Assembly (NCBI GenBank): GCA_026826555.1
Contig: JAKSZT010053883.1
Coordinates: 32,891,955 to 32,955,954, forward strand
Direction of reading: 5' to 3'
Origin: Tolypeutes matacus
Taxonomy: Eukaryota > Chordata > Mammalia > Cingulata > Chlamyphoridae
Length of the DNA: 64,000 nucleotides
The notes under the pieces are model-generated. The model saw nothing but the letters and a program-made list of their open reading frames with translations. It had not been told where the DNA came from and ran no database searches. The position numbers and the translations under genes were made by a program. Below, piece after piece: positions 10,810 to 22,551 of this stretch; the stretch's first letter is position 1, and every line of letters begins with the position of its first letter.

Positions 10810-11462
10810 TTGGTTTAACCATAAATAATCTTCATTTAGTAGATAACTGCCTTAGTCATTAGTGGAAAGCAGTTGCTCAAAGCAACACTAAGTTAACAGC
10901 AGGTTGTTTAGTAGGGGATGAGGACAAAGGCCAAGAAGGCTTTGTCTTCTCTCCCATATGATGAGAAACTAGGATCTCTGGCTTCAAGTCTGAGTGATGA
11001 AAGTAGCCACTTCCAAAACTGTGATTGAATTCTCCTTTCTCCCTGATTTATCATGTAACTTCTTTGATCCTCAGTTTTTAGCATCTTCCTTGCTAAAGGA
11101 ATTAGCATTTGAACTGAGCCTTGAAAGAGTCAAATACCAAAAAACTAGCAGAGCTGGAATTTGGATCCAAGGACTGCATTCTTTCCATTGAATCAAGTTT
11201 TTTTCATGTCCACAATATTTCAGAGTACGACCGAAGACTCCTTTCTCCTGGAAGGTCCAAAAAAGGGCAATGGATTCCTGAGTTTTTAATGCTTTCCTAC
11301 ATTATATGTGGTGGTTTAGCCAAACCTGCTGTGGGAAAGATTATAGGAAAGAAAGGTCCTGTTAGGAAAATGCCTAGAGTTCCAGAATGAACCAAGTTTT
11401 AGCCCAGGTTGACTTGTTTACATAGCTTAGTCTGGCAAATAACAAAACTTCTTCATTGACAG

Positions 11463-11622
11463 AGAGGAAGACGCATCATCTTGCCAGGAAAAATTAGTTG
11501 AATTCCGGAAGTTAGCTAGAACCTTCCAGAAATGGCTGAAGGAAACTGAAGGAAGTATTCCACCAATGGAGACTTTCCTGAGTAGTACTACAGAACTGGA
11601 AAAGCAGAATGAACACCTGAAG
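11463..11622 (+). CDS. MACF1: MACF1 rod exon, 53 codons plus 1 nt
   Basis: Acceptor cattgacag, donor AAG|gtatgt, phase 2 in and 0 out. It reads (R)EEDASSCQEKLVEFR, then TFQKWLKETEGS with a core Trp, ending EKQNEHLK. The stretch PPMETFLSSTTE lies between predicted helices. Confidence 0.94.
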
Positions 11623-12198
11623 GTATGTGAACAAAAGGGTCTCCAGGAATCAGGCTAGACAGCAGTTTGGAAGCTCACATGGAATGATCTCTAACTGTGG
11701 TGGGGAAGTAATATAAAAAATCCAATTTATTAATCTGCATCAGAATAGAAATTCCTGCAAACTCTTCCTGTAATTCCCACCCCTTCCCAAGTACTGAGGA
11801 CCATGATACCTCCTATTTTCAAAAGTCAAAAACAAAAAAAATCTTCTGAGCATAAAATCCATAAAACTTCATCTGTTTCTTGGGTCACTCTAGTGCTCTG
11901 GTGGGTCATATAAAAGACAGTTGTCAAAGTCCAATCCTCGAGAAACATATTCTCTGCTTTTATGTTTGAGAATCAGGCAAATATGTATGAGCAAGTGACC
12001 AGTTTTATGACCAGGAAATCTGGGAAGAGAAAAATTAAGACCAGCTGTAGTACCAGCCAATAAAAGAAACATTAGATTTAGATACTTGGAAGGAAACTTC
12101 AAGGATGAGACCAACCTTCTTGTCATCCCTTGCAGATGTTTGAGCCAGCCTCTGCTTGTCTCTCTAACACATCTCTCTCTCTGTTGAAATTAGCCAAG

Positions 12199-12305
12199 AG
12201 GGAATGGATGTAGCTCAAGTGGTTTGAGTGCCTGCTTCCCATGTACAAGGTCCTGAGTTCAATCCCAGGTACCTCCTAAAATCAAACAAACAAATGAAAA
12301 AAACC
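12199..12305 (+). mobile_element. Older monomeric SINE (family C), first of tandem pair
   Basis: Head atgtagctcaagtggtttgag and ggtacctcctaaaa tail. Preceded by aaattagccaag at 12187-12198. Confidence 0.82.
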
Positions 12306-12314
12306 ATCTCTCAT

Positions 12315-12394
12315 CAGGGAGCAGATGTAGCTCAGTGGTTGAGTGCCTACTTCCTTTGTGCGATATCCTGGGTTCAATCCTCTTAAAAAAAAAA
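12315..12394 (+). mobile_element. Older monomeric SINE (family C), second of tandem pair
   Basis: Head gatgtagctcagtggttgag and an A tail. The target repeat aaattagccaag recurs after it (about 12395-12406), so the pair as a whole is flanked by one duplication. Confidence 0.8.
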
Positions 12395-12974
12395 AAATTA
12401 GCCAAGACTACCTCCTACTAACTCTCACATACTCATCATTTTCTCACTAAAGCAGGCTTTACCTTGAACAGATGAAAGGGAAGAATTTGATTGCTTTCAC
12501 AGAGAGGGTGTTGAGCATTTGCTACGGGCAATTCCATAGGGCAGAGGTTCCCAAAGTTTCATCATTCACAGCCCCCTTAGTGTTTTCACAGCACCTCTTG
12601 TTAAGCCCTTACCTCTAAACTTAGTAGTTATTCACATGGTATCAAACAGATGTCACTGTATTTCCCTCAAAAATTTAAAATATCCTGTGAGTTAATGCAT
12701 AGTTCGGGAACTATGGCTCCAATAAAAGACTTGACGAGCAGTGACTGAAGGTCAGTTTGAAGTTAGACAATATGAGTTTGCTCGGTGTAAATGACTCTGT
12801 GTCTTTCTCTGCTGCTACTCTGCAGCTTAAGGCCAAAAGCAAACTAAGTAGATTGTCAGGGAAATACAGTGTGGAGGAAAGGAATGAAAGTTAGGATGGT
12901 ATCCCCCTTGTATAATCCGACAGCTGTGGCAGGAAGTCCACGTTTTAGAGTGCTTTTGTCTTAGAACAGATACC

Positions 12975-13985
12975 ATTGTTTTGTTTTGTATTGTTTTTTT
13001 CACTTTATTTTGTACATTTAATAATTGAAAATATAAACAGTTAAAAACTAAAAAGTAAACACAGATGAATAAATATATACATTTTTCAATTAAATGCAAT
13101 GGGTACATATAAAAAATTTTTTGAATCAAACAATGTTACACAATATATTAGGTTCATAGTAAGGCATTCATATAGTATTTGTCCTTTTGTGTCTGGCTTG
13201 CTTCACTCAACATAATGTCCTCCAGGTTTATCCATGTTGTCATATGCTTTATGACTGCTTTTCTTCTTACAGTTGCATAATACTCCATCGTGTGAATAGA
13301 CCACAGTTTGTTTATCCATTCATCTGATGATAGACACCTTTGTTGTTTCCAACTTTTGGCAATGGTGAATAATGTTGCTATGAACATTGGTGTGCAAATG
13401 TCTGTTCGTGTCACTGTTCTCAGTTCTTCTGGGTATATACCCAGTAGTGGTATTGCTGGGTCACGTGGCAAGTCTATGTTCAACTTCTTTAGGAACTGCC
13501 AAACAGTCCTCCATAGTGGCTGTGCCATTCTGCATTCCCACCAACAGTGAAGAAGTATTCCTATCTCTCCACATCCTCTCCAACACTTGTAGTTCTCTGT
13601 CTTTTTAATAGTGGCCATTCTGATAGGTATAAAATGATATCTCATTGTAGTTTTGCTTTGCATTTCCCTAATCGTGAGTGATGTTGAGCATTTCTTCATG
13701 TGTTTTTTTGCCATTTGTATTTCTTCTTTGGAGAAATGTCTATTCAAGTCTTTTGCCCATTTTTTAATTAGGTCGTTTGTCTTTTTATTGTTGAGTTGTA
13801 ACATCTCTTTATATATCCTGGATATTAAACCCTTATCAGTTATGTGATTGCCAGATATTTTCTTCCATTGAGTCGTCTGCCTTTTCACCCTTTGACAAAG
13901 TCCTGTGAGGTGCAAAAGTGTTTAATTTTGAGGAGGTCCCATTTATCTATTTTTTCTTTTGTTGCATGTGCCACCATTGTTTCTT
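12975..13985 (-). mobile_element. LINE-1 3' half: ORF2 C-terminus and 3' UTR
   Basis: On the minus strand 13915-13154 is a 253-codon open stretch of the L1 ORF2p C-terminus. It includes the Cys-rich motif CWRGCGEIGILLHCWWEC and the following LPRDPAIPLLGIYPEE block. The 3' UTR and poly-T lie at its plus-strand left edge. It is 5'-truncated, with no reverse-transcriptase core. Confidence 0.88.
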
Positions 13986-14635
13986 AATGCCTTTTTATGG
14001 TAATTAAAACTCTGACTTCAAACCCAACATAAAGTTCCCTTGATAAATGCAAAGCTTAGCCTATGATTCTATGTATTTCTCTACATCTAAATATCTATGC
14101 CTTCATTTTACCTTTCAGTTACTATTTCCTCTTTATTTTTTACACACATTCTGCTCCCTTTAGTCCACCTGGCAAACTTTTCATCTTAATGCAAAACTTT
14201 GTTCACTCCAGGCAGAGTTAGATGTGTCTTCTCATATTTCTGTAATAGCATTTATCACATTACAATGCAATTAATAATCTGTCTCTCTCTCTAGGCTTTG
14301 AGCTCCTGGTTTCACTGGTTTTAGGAAATGTCATAAACTTTTTTTTTTTTTTTTTGGTATCCCCAGTGTTGGGCATGATGCCTGGGCCATAGTAAATGCC
14401 CAGTAAATATTTGATAAATGAGTGACTGAATCAGAGCATCTGAATATCATTGATATCCAAGACATCATTTCCCCACACCTTGACTGGCTAAACCAGGATT
14501 TTGAAATGACTGAATAGATGAGAATGTTATCTTAATGCTTATCAAAATATAGGAATTATAGATAGAAGAATATGTATTCTGCTTATGAGGAGAAGGTTGC
14601 AGATGTTACATTTAACCATTTTGTTCCTTAAACAG

Positions 14636-14753
14636 GGTCTCCTAGATGACTGGGCAAGTAAGGGAACCCTGGTGGAAGAAATCAATTGCAAAGGCACTTC
14701 TTTAGAAAATCTCATCATGGAGATCACAGCACCTGATTCCCAAGCCAAGACGG
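14636..14753 (+). CDS. MACF1: MACF1 rod exon, ends phase 1
   Basis: Acceptor ttaaacag, donor ACGG|gtgagt. It encodes GLLDDWASKGTLVEEINC to APDSQAKT plus one base, joined to either the 63-nt exon at 19116 or, if that is skipped, the exon at 20000. Confidence 0.94.
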
Positions 14754-14781
14754 GTGAGTGCAGTCTATTAAAAATGCAGTA

Positions 14782-14960
14782 GGGAAGCGGCTGTGGCTCA
14801 ATCAGTAGGGCTCCCGTTTACCATATGGGAGGCCCCGGGTTCGGTTCCCGGGGCCTCCTGGTGAAGGCAAGCCTGCCCGCACGGCGTGGTTAGCTGACCC
14901 AGCGAGCACAAGCAGCAAGGGGGGGGGTAAATGAATAAATAAATAAAATCTTAAAAAATA
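14782..14960 (+). mobile_element. tRNA-derived SINE (family A)
   Basis: Near-consensus copy starting 28 nt after the 14753 donor. Flanked by aaaatgcagta. Closest SINE to a splice site in this gene segment. Confidence 0.92.
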
Positions 14961-15703
14961 AAAATGCAGTAATCTTTCTTTGCTTTTGGCCTTTGGAGAT
15001 GTCCCTTTATTTAGTGAAAGTCAAAATCAAGGCTGAAGAGAACAAAGGGGTCCACAAAGCAGTGTTTCCCCCTCAAAATTGAGCTACTTTCCCCTTTGCA
15101 ATGTAATATTGCTCCATTTTGCAAAACTCCTTCCCATGATGGGAAAACTAAATGCACTAGTTGACCCACTGTAAAGTTAGCATAGAAGGATTAAATATGA
15201 TTTTTCCATCTTGAGGAATTTCTTTTTTCTAAACGTGAATGGGATGGGCATATATCTTTAAATTGGGGTCAGCCCTGCATCTGCTGAGTGTGATATCAGG
15301 GAGAAGCTAGGTATTTGGGAGTCAGTATTGGTACCAGGGACTGGCAATCTTCCTGGAAGTGGGCACAAAGATTGTGTCCAGATTTATGAAAAATCTCTGA
15401 TTGCAAATTCTTTCAAACAAAAACCAATCTGAGCTCATAGTCACTTGCTAATTATTAAGTGGGATCTAATAAGTTTTATTACAAAGTTATATTAGTCCAC
15501 TCCAATAGTCACCTAAGTAGTTAAGAGAAAAAGTTTTCTTTCATTTCCTTTCTGAGAATGGTGGCTTTTCTGTGATATCCTCAAGATTAAAGATCTCTTG
15601 GAACTATCCAGAAGTGACAACATTTCAGGGAATTGGTGATTCTTATAGTCCAACACATAGGCCTCTAAGTTTAGGGAATTAGTGTGTGTAAATATCAGGA
15701 GAC

Positions 15704-15912
15704 AGCAAACTTTTTCAATAAAGTGCCAGATAGTAAATATTTTAGGTTTGTGGACCATACGGTCTCTGTCACAACTACACAACTCTGCCATGATTGTGCA
15801 AAAACTACCATAGACAATATGTAAATGAATGGCTGTGGCTATGTTCCAATAAAACTTTATATACAGAAACAGGTTGGAGGGCCAGATTTGGCCACTGGAC
15901 CATATTTGCCAA
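15704..15912 (+). mobile_element. MER5/Charlie-like hAT remnant
   Basis: Contains the familiar run gccagatagtaaatatttta, ggaccatacggtctctgtc and ttccaataaaactttat, and ends with 'ccagatttggccactggaccatatttgcc'. Recognised from wording; the exact subfamily is uncertain. Confidence 0.7.
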
Positions 15913-16140
15913 ATCCTGAGTAGATTGGTGGTTTTTCAAACTTTTAAAAGCAGTAGAATCCACACACCACCCTTTTTTAAAACAAAGTAATATTTTGTTG
16001 GAGTAGATTTTCCTAATAAGATAATTTATAACATTTATCTATTATGAAATCCATCAATGAGAATATTGAGACTATTTTAATGAATGTGAAAATTTGAAAA
16101 GGAGGATTATTGGATAACAGTTTCTTTATCTGATTTATTT

Positions 16141-16556
16141 CTTTTTTTTTTTTTTTTTTAAGATTTATTTATTTACTTTATCCATTTTAAATACCCCCTT
16201 CCCCATTGCTGTTTTGTGTCCATTCGCTGGGCAATTCTCTGTGTCTGTTTCCTGCCATCTCTTCTCATCCTCCTCCTCCAGTCTTCACCAGGATTCGATC
16301 CTGGAGACCTCCAATGTAGGAGAGACGTGTTCTGCCGCCTGCGCCACCTCAGCTCCTGACTTCTGGAGCTTTCGGAGCATCTCGTCTTGTCTCTCTCCTG
16401 TTATGTCATCATCCTGCTGCATGGCTCTCGGGGCCCGACAGCTCAGCTGCACACAGAGCCTGGCAGCCCATGCGCCTTCGGGAGGTCCCGGGGATCGAAC
16501 CCAGGTCCCTCCATATGGCAGACGGACGCCCAACCATTTGAGCCACATCCGCCCCC
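16141..16556 (-). mobile_element. Dimeric tRNA-derived SINE (family D)
   Basis: About 415 bp antisense element with two tRNA-like units. One has box B wording ggattcgatcctgg (about 16292) and one ggggatcgaacccagg (about 16491). Flanking repeat atctgatttatttc occurs on both sides. Confidence 0.85.
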
Positions 16557-16740
16557 AATCTGATTTATTTCTGAATTTTGTTTGGTTGCATTGTATCCAG
16601 AAAATATCATTCATGCAGATAAGTAGTTGCAAATGATAACATATGTTTTTCAAAGTTTACAGACTTAAAATACATGTCAATTAAACTGTACTATAAGCTT
16701 GAAAGTGATATAGAAAATTCTTGTTTCAAAGTTAAATCAG

Positions 16741-17147
16741 GGAAATGGATGTGGCTCCAACGATTGGGCTCTCATCTGCCATATAGGAGGTCCAGAGTTC
16801 GATTCCCAGGGCCTCCTGGCGAAAAGCAAGCTGGCCCGAGCAGAGTGCTGGCCCTTGCAGAGTGCTAGCCAGCATGGGGTGCTGGCCGGTGCAGAGAGCT
16901 GGTGCAGCAAGATGACGCAACAAAAAGAGACAAAGAAGAGAGACAATAAGAGACACAGCAGACCAGGGAGCTGAGGTGGTGCAAGAGATTGAGCACCTCT
17001 CTCCTCTCTGGAAGGTCCCGGGTTCAATTCCTGCTGCCGCCTAAAGAGAAGACAAGCAGACATAGAAGAACACACAGAGAGCAGGCAGTGAGCACACAAC
17101 AACTGGGGGGGGAGAGGGGCAGTAAGTGAATAAATCTTTAAAAAAAT
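16741..17147 (+). mobile_element. Dimeric tRNA-derived SINE (family D)
   Basis: Two tRNA-like units, gatgtggctccaacgattggg ... gagttcgattccc and gctgaggtggtgcaagagattg ... gggttcaattcc. They are separated by a body with agtgctggccc repeats. Target duplication aaagttaaatcag on both sides. Confidence 0.87.
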
Positions 17148-17739
17148 AAAGTTAAATCAGTAAGAATATTTAATAAGGGCTCATATTCTAAAACAGAAAC
17201 ATCTAAAACTGGCATTGAGAACAGAAGCTGTTAATAACCCATTATTATCATGACCCAAAGTATAAAGAATTCCATAATTGTGTTTTTTGCCCTGATGAGA
17301 GCTTGCTCCTAGCCTTCTTTGTCATTTAATGCTAAAGATGTTTTTCTTTGTACAGTACCACAAGTAGGACGTGTACAAGTTTGAATATTATAAAGTGCCA
17401 ATGAAGAGCTACAACCTTTTCAATCAGTGACACTCAAAAAGAAGAGATTTTTACACAGACAGAGATGACAGGAGTTGTTTTATTCTTCCCAAAAAGGCAG
17501 CATTAATTGGTTATAGACTAGTGGGTTAAAATGTGATGTTTTAACATAATTGAACATGCATGTTTTATTACCATTTCTAAGTACTTAGAAACATATTCTT
17601 AACTTTAAACAAATCATTTAAAGTGTTTAAAGTCCTCCTCAGGGTGCTTTGAAAATTAGTTTGAAAAATCACTAGCCTGAGTATTCTCAAAGTTTCCTTC
17701 TGACTCTGAAAAACCATGAATATATGAGTTCCTTACATT

Positions 17740-17900
17740 TGTATAGTTTTTTGTTGCAAAAAGTGCTTTTACTTATATTATCTCATCACCTTTCTCCAAC
17801 AACCCCATGAGAGTTGACAGGGTAGGTATTATTCATATCCTAGAGAAGATACTAAAGTCTGTTCATAATTTAAGGCTCACATATTGAGTTAGTGACAATC
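17740..17900 (+). mobile_element. MIR-like remnant
   Basis: Diverged text with 'tatctcatcacc', 'aacaaccccatgag' and 'ggtaggtattatt', in the order seen in MIR/MIR3 copies. Confidence 0.45.
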
Positions 17901-18362
17901 TTGGCTAGAACTTTCTTCTATTACTTACTAGTCTAATTTCTTTTTTGCCATTCCCATACTGTAATGGAATATGATTTTTCTATTAGATCCATTTTTTAAA
18001 TTGAAAATACAATAAAGTAAATATTTAAAATTTTATAATCACCACCCTAACACAACTACTTTTTTTTAATACAACCTTGCACATGACTTTTCCACAATGA
18101 AATAAAATTATCCTTTTAATATAACATTACATCATGAATATTTTTCAGATTTCTGTATAATCATATGAAATACAAGGAATCAACTTATAGAGAATATAGG
18201 TGAAATTGTGGTAATTAGAAACAAAAAAGGCCCAAAGCAGAATTTATGGGAATGTTTGTGAGCTATATTTATTGGCATTTAGAATTTCTGTTTCCCATTG
18301 GGAAAAGGGTAACAAAGATCATGAGAGGAAAAGCAGGAAGTCTCCCATTAAGAACTATATAA

Positions 18363-18623
18363 GGGAAGCGGCTGTGGCTCAATCAGTAGGGCTCCCGTTT
18401 ACCATATGGGAGGCCCCGGGTTCGGTTCCCAGGGCCTCCTGGTGAAGACAAGCTGGCCCACACGGCACGGTGAGCTGACGCAGCAGGACGACCCAGCAAG
18501 GGGAGACAAGCAGACACAGAAAAACGCACAGCAAATGGACACAGCGAGCACAAGCAGCAAGGGGGGAATAAATGAATAAATAAATAAAATCTTTAAAAAA
18601 ACAAAAAACAAACAAACAAAAAA
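18363..18623 (+). mobile_element. tRNA-derived SINE (family A, long variant)
   Basis: Same head as the other family-A copies, but the body has an extra segment (gagctgacgcagcaggacg ... gcacagcaaatggacacag). That segment resembles the body of the dimeric family. Flanked by aactatataag. It may represent the longer parent form. Confidence 0.9.
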
Positions 18624-19115
18624 AACTATATAAGAAGGGCTCATTTTAATGTCTTTGTTAAAAGAATGTCGCTTTTTATGTCCTTAATTGTACTTATTTG
18701 TTTTTATTATATTGAAGGACTCTGATGTTAAAAATGAAACTTTTTGCCTTTATTATAAATCATCATCCCAATACGTGTCAAATACCATTCTAAAAACTTA
18801 ATAATTTTACCAATACTTGATTCACAAATTAGGACAGGTTCCAAAGAATTCAAGTTGGAGATGTTAGAAGGGAATTTGGATTTACTCTTAAAAGGATTAA
18901 GAATCATCACTGCTAAGGAGCTGAAATACCTTGATTGACACTTTATTGCCTGGCAGCTGAAATGATTTGTCTCTTTCCATGAGTATGTTGTCTTGTGTTG
19001 TGTTTAACTTGCTGATATTTGAGTTTAAAGTGAGTGCCAAAGAACAAATTTAGTGCCTGTTTGTATTCCTAACACGTATGTCTTGCCCTGTTTGTCTCCC
19101 TGTCCTTCTGCTCAG

Positions 19116-19178
19116 GTTCCATACTGCCTTCTGTAGGAAGTTCTGTAGGCAGTGTAAACGGATTCCATACCTGCAAAG
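19116..19178 (+). CDS. MACF1: MACF1 63-nt linker exon, frame-neutral
   Basis: Acceptor tgctcag, donor AAAG|gtgaga, phase 1 in and 1 out. It adds 21 codons of Ser/Gly/Val-rich sequence (GSILPSVGSSVGSVNGFHTC). Low charge and many small residues make it a flexible linker rather than spectrin helix. Because length is 63 and phases match, skipping it would leave the frame intact (APDSQAKT then DLTEIQ). Whether it is alternatively used cannot be read from the DNA. Confidence 0.9.
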
Positions 19179-19323
19179 GTGAGAATACCATTTCAACAAT
19201 GCCTTTTTGTTGGGTGTGTTAGGACAGTGTTCATGTTCTATCTGTGTATGTTTCCATATGTCTGGAAGAACTGCTGCCAGGATGGGTGTGAGGGTAAAAA
19301 TCGGGAGAAGCAACTGTGATACC

Positions 19324-19416
19324 ATTTTTATTTTTATTTTTATTAGGAGGTACTGGGGATTGAACCCGAGACCTCGTACATGGAAAGCAGGCTACTACTG
19401 AGCTGCACCCACTATC
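19324..19416 (-). mobile_element. Older monomeric SINE (family C)
   Basis: Antisense unit aggaggtactggggattgaacc ... gagctgcaccca, flanked by tgtgatacc. It lies in the 821-nt intron after the 63-nt exon. Confidence 0.8.
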
Positions 19417-19580
19417 CTGTGATACCTTTTTGTTTGCTGGCTATAGGCTAAACAGATTGGCAGCTGGGGAAACTAAAAGTACTGAGGAAAAGAACTGACC
19501 ATTAGACCAGTAAGGAAAGACCTTGAATAAAATTTATATAAATCCTAGAGTTATAAAAGAGCTACATTAGAGATAATATA

Positions 19581-19636
19581 GTCTAGCTCTCAGCCTTCCA
19601 CCTGGAGGAAGCTGAGTCTAGCTCTCAGCTTTCCAC
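19581..19636 (+). repeat. Local 35-bp-period duplication
   Basis: gtctagctctcagccttccac (19581-19601) recurs with one change at 19616-19636. No wider array. Confidence 0.7.
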
Positions 19637-19999
19637 TTCTGTATAGTTTGGAGAAGAAGGAACAGAGGAATACTGTAAATCCTTTAATCCCAACATTGTA
19701 CTAAGGTTGAATTCTTTCTCATGCCATGCCCCTCACTTTTGCTGTTCCCCTGTTTACTTAGCATTTTCAGTGTATCTCTGACTATATAATGCCAAAACCA
19801 GAAAGTATACCAATGAGAGCTCTTTTGCTTTGTGTATGTGAATAGGAACTTTTATATGATTTAACAGGAAGATAATCTCTAGTTCACTAGAAGGAGTAGA
19901 AGAGATGCTTAATCCTGATGAATAATTTAGGAGTGAGGAGCCAAGAGGGAGAGGCTTAGAGAGCCATTACCAATCTGATTTCTGTTTCTATAATACCAG

Positions 20000-20241
20000 A
20001 TCTGACAGAGATCCAGTGTGACATGTCAGATGTAAACTTGAAGTATGAGAAACTGGGAGGACTACTTCGAGAACACAAGGACAGCCTTCAGGTTGTGCTC
20101 AGCAGAATGCAGGAAGTTCAGAAGGAGGCAAGCTCAGTGCTGCAATGGCTAGAATCTAAAGAGGGAGTCCTGAAAGCCATGAATGCCTGTTCATCACCAA
20201 CCAAGACAGAAACAGTGAGAGCCCAAGCTGAATCTAACAAG
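20000..20241 (+). CDS. MACF1: MACF1 rod exon, 80 codons plus 2 nt
   Basis: Acceptor aataccag, donor AAG|gtactg, phase 1 in and 0 out. It reads (D)LTEIQCDMSDVNLKYEK, then SSVLQWLESKEGVLKAM with a core Trp, ending RAQAESNK. Spectrin-repeat sequence resumes here after the flexible linker exon. Confidence 0.95.
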
Positions 20242-20593
20242 GTACTGTGTTTACATTGGGTGCATCCCAAACACTAAGAGGAAGGGACTGCCCTGAAGAA
20301 CATTTGCTATACCTGCCTGAGCCCAGGGACATGAGAGTAAGACATCATCATGCTGTGATGAGCAGTGTGTTTGATTTTTAAATAATTAATATGCCTTAAC
20401 TCTTCTAGAGAATTTTCTTACCTATGAAGTTAGAAATTGTTATTAATCAGATTCAGAACTAAAACCAGATTTCTTTGCAGAGGAAAAATAGCTCTTCTCA
20501 GAAGCATCTCCGTATACTGCAAGAGAGCCAAGCCGTTCTCATCAAAGCACCTTTCCAACTCTTAGAAGGATCTAAATAGCTGTGATTACAGTT

Positions 20594-20691
20594 CATTGTT
20601 TGTTTGTTTTTCCCGAGGAGTACCAGGGATTGAACCCAGGACCTGTACATGGTCAGCAGGTGCTCAACCACTGAACTACATCTGTTCCCCA
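20594..20691 (-). mobile_element. Older monomeric SINE (family C), first of pair
   Basis: Antisense unit gagtaccagggattgaaccc ... tgaactacatctgttcccc. The pair is flanked by acagttcatt (20588-20597, 20814-20823). Confidence 0.8.
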
Positions 20692-20706
20692 GTGAGAGTT
20701 GGTTTT

Positions 20707-20813
20707 CTTGTTTGTTTGTTTTTTTTTTTGTTTTTAGGAGGTACTGGGGATCAAACCCAAAACCTCATATTTGAGAAGCAGGCACTCAACCACTTGAGCT
20801 ACATCCACTCCCC
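20707..20813 (-). mobile_element. Older monomeric SINE (family C), second of pair
   Basis: Antisense unit aggaggtactggggatcaaac ... gagctacatccactcccc, immediately followed by the shared flanking repeat. Confidence 0.8.
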
Positions 20814-20839
20814 ACAGTTCATTCTTAAGAATGACATGT

Positions 20840-21049
20840 CAGGGGAAGCTGATAGGGCTCAAGCGATTGAGCTCCCACCTACCATATGGGAGGTCGGAAG
20901 GAACAGAGGTGGCTCAAGCAATTAGATTCCTCCCTCCCATATCAGAGGTCCCAAGTTCGGTTCCTGGTGCCTCCTAAAGAATCAAGGAAGATGATCAGAC
21001 ACAGCAAGTGCAAACAGGGAGGAGGTGGGGAGAAATTTTTTAAAAAAGT
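20840..21049 (+). mobile_element. Short dimeric SINE (family D-like)
   Basis: A truncated tRNA-like head (agggctcaagcgattgagc) is joined directly to a second (gaggtggctcaagcaattag ... agttcggttcc). The tail is A-rich. Flanked by gacatgt. It seems internally deleted compared with 16741 and 21656. Confidence 0.75.
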
Positions 21050-21467
21050 GACATGTTGGACAAGGAAAAATGTCAGAAGAAATAAGACCATATAGAAAAT
21101 CCTGCAAGAAATTTTCACCAAAATTTTATTATTCCAATTAAGCATAGCATTCATCTCCTTCAACCACAAAAGCATAATATCATTGTATCTTGGCACTTTT
21201 AGTTTACAGGGATTAGTAATTCCTTTTTATTGGGCCCTACTGATATATTATACATAAGAGAAATTTGGGTCCTGCCATCTACATTTTCATTTTAAAGTAA
21301 AAATTGAAGCAGAAAGGTTAAGTATCTTAAAATCATGAAACAAGTCATGGTTAAAGTCGGAAGTAGAGCCTATAATTGCTGTGCTATCTTCCAGTTATTT
21401 CTACCACACACACAATTTTTTTGCTGCCTAAAATTTCATGGCATATACATGATGTTCTTCCTCCTAG

Positions 21468-21597
21468 GCCTTCCTGGCTGAATTGGAACAGAATTTTCCA
21501 AAGATCCAAAAAGTAAAAGAAGCCCTGGCTGGGTTACTGCTGACATATCCCAACTTGCAAGAAGCAGAAAATTGGAAGAAAATGCAAGAGGAGCTCA
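21468..21597 (+). CDS. MACF1: MACF1 rod exon, ends phase 1
   Basis: Acceptor ttcctcctag, donor CTCA|gtaagt. It encodes AFLAELEQNFPKIQKVKEAL to NWKKMQEEL plus one base, completed to Asn by AT in the next exon. A dimeric SINE begins only 58 nt after this exon. Confidence 0.94.
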
Positions 21598-21655
21598 GTA
21601 AGTTATCAAAGGGATATTGTAAATTCACTAAATTATTTGTCTTCAAAGCAAATAC

Positions 21656-22010
21656 GGGGAAGCACATGTGGCTCAAGCAAGTGAGCTCTCGCCTACCACA
21701 TGGGAGGTGTCCCGGGTTGTTTCCCAGTGTCTCCTAAAGAAGACGAGCTAGACAGTGAGCTAACACGACGGGCAGGCATGACAAGCTGACACAACAAGAT
21801 GACACAAGAGACATGAGAAAAACATAATGAGAGACACAACAAAGCAGGAAGCCAAGGTGGCTCAGGCAGTTAGGCACCTCACTCCCACATCAGAGGTCCC
21901 AGGTTTGGTTCCCAGTGCCTACTGAAAAGAAGACAAGCAGATACAACAAATGCAAACAATGAGGGGGTGGGGAGAAATAAATAAATAAAATAAATCTTTA
22001 AAAAATAAAA
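21656..22010 (+). mobile_element. Dimeric tRNA-derived SINE (family D)
   Basis: Two tRNA-like units (from about 21665 and 21853) with an intervening gctgacacaacaagatgac body and an aaataaatcttt tail. Target duplication aaagcaaata(c) on both sides. It begins 58 nt past the 21597 donor. Confidence 0.85.
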
Positions 22011-22551
22011 AAAGCAAATACAGAATTTCAATACATCCTATAATACAAAAATTAAATTAATTTTCATAAGCAAGTGAGAGGCCCAGATAGCGTCCAAAAA
22101 TGTCAAGATTATATTCAAAGTATCAGAAGTTTGACTTCCCTGGGCAAGTCAAACTAACAGTCTGCTGTGATTAAGAACTAAAGAGAGCATTGATGATAAA
22201 AGTGAAAATGCATGGATGATGAAAAATGGGAAATAAAATTCACTAAGGATTAGGATAAATTATGATGTGCCTATAATACTGAGCTATAAACCATGTAGAT
22301 GAATGTTTATTAGCATGAAAAATGTATTGACATGAAAGATGTTCATAGCACAGTAAGTTAAAAAAAACAGGTTATATAATAATATATACATGTATAGTAT
22401 AAGTACTAATGTCTATAGAAAAAATCCTAGAAGGATTTGTGTCAATTGTTAATAGTGATTGTTAACTCAGAGTGATGAGATTATGGGTATTTTTATTTTA
22501 TCCTTTTGATGTATTATTATTATTTTCCTATAATAGCCATATATTGCTTTT

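Noticed and set aside
13308..13550. Plus-strand small frames at 13.3-13.9 kb
   Set aside because: Shadows of the minus-strand L1 ORF2 fragment.
16141..22010. CRISPR-like arrays, because of repeated units
   Set aside because: Units are dispersed, differently oriented SINEs with target duplications; mammalian nuclear context.
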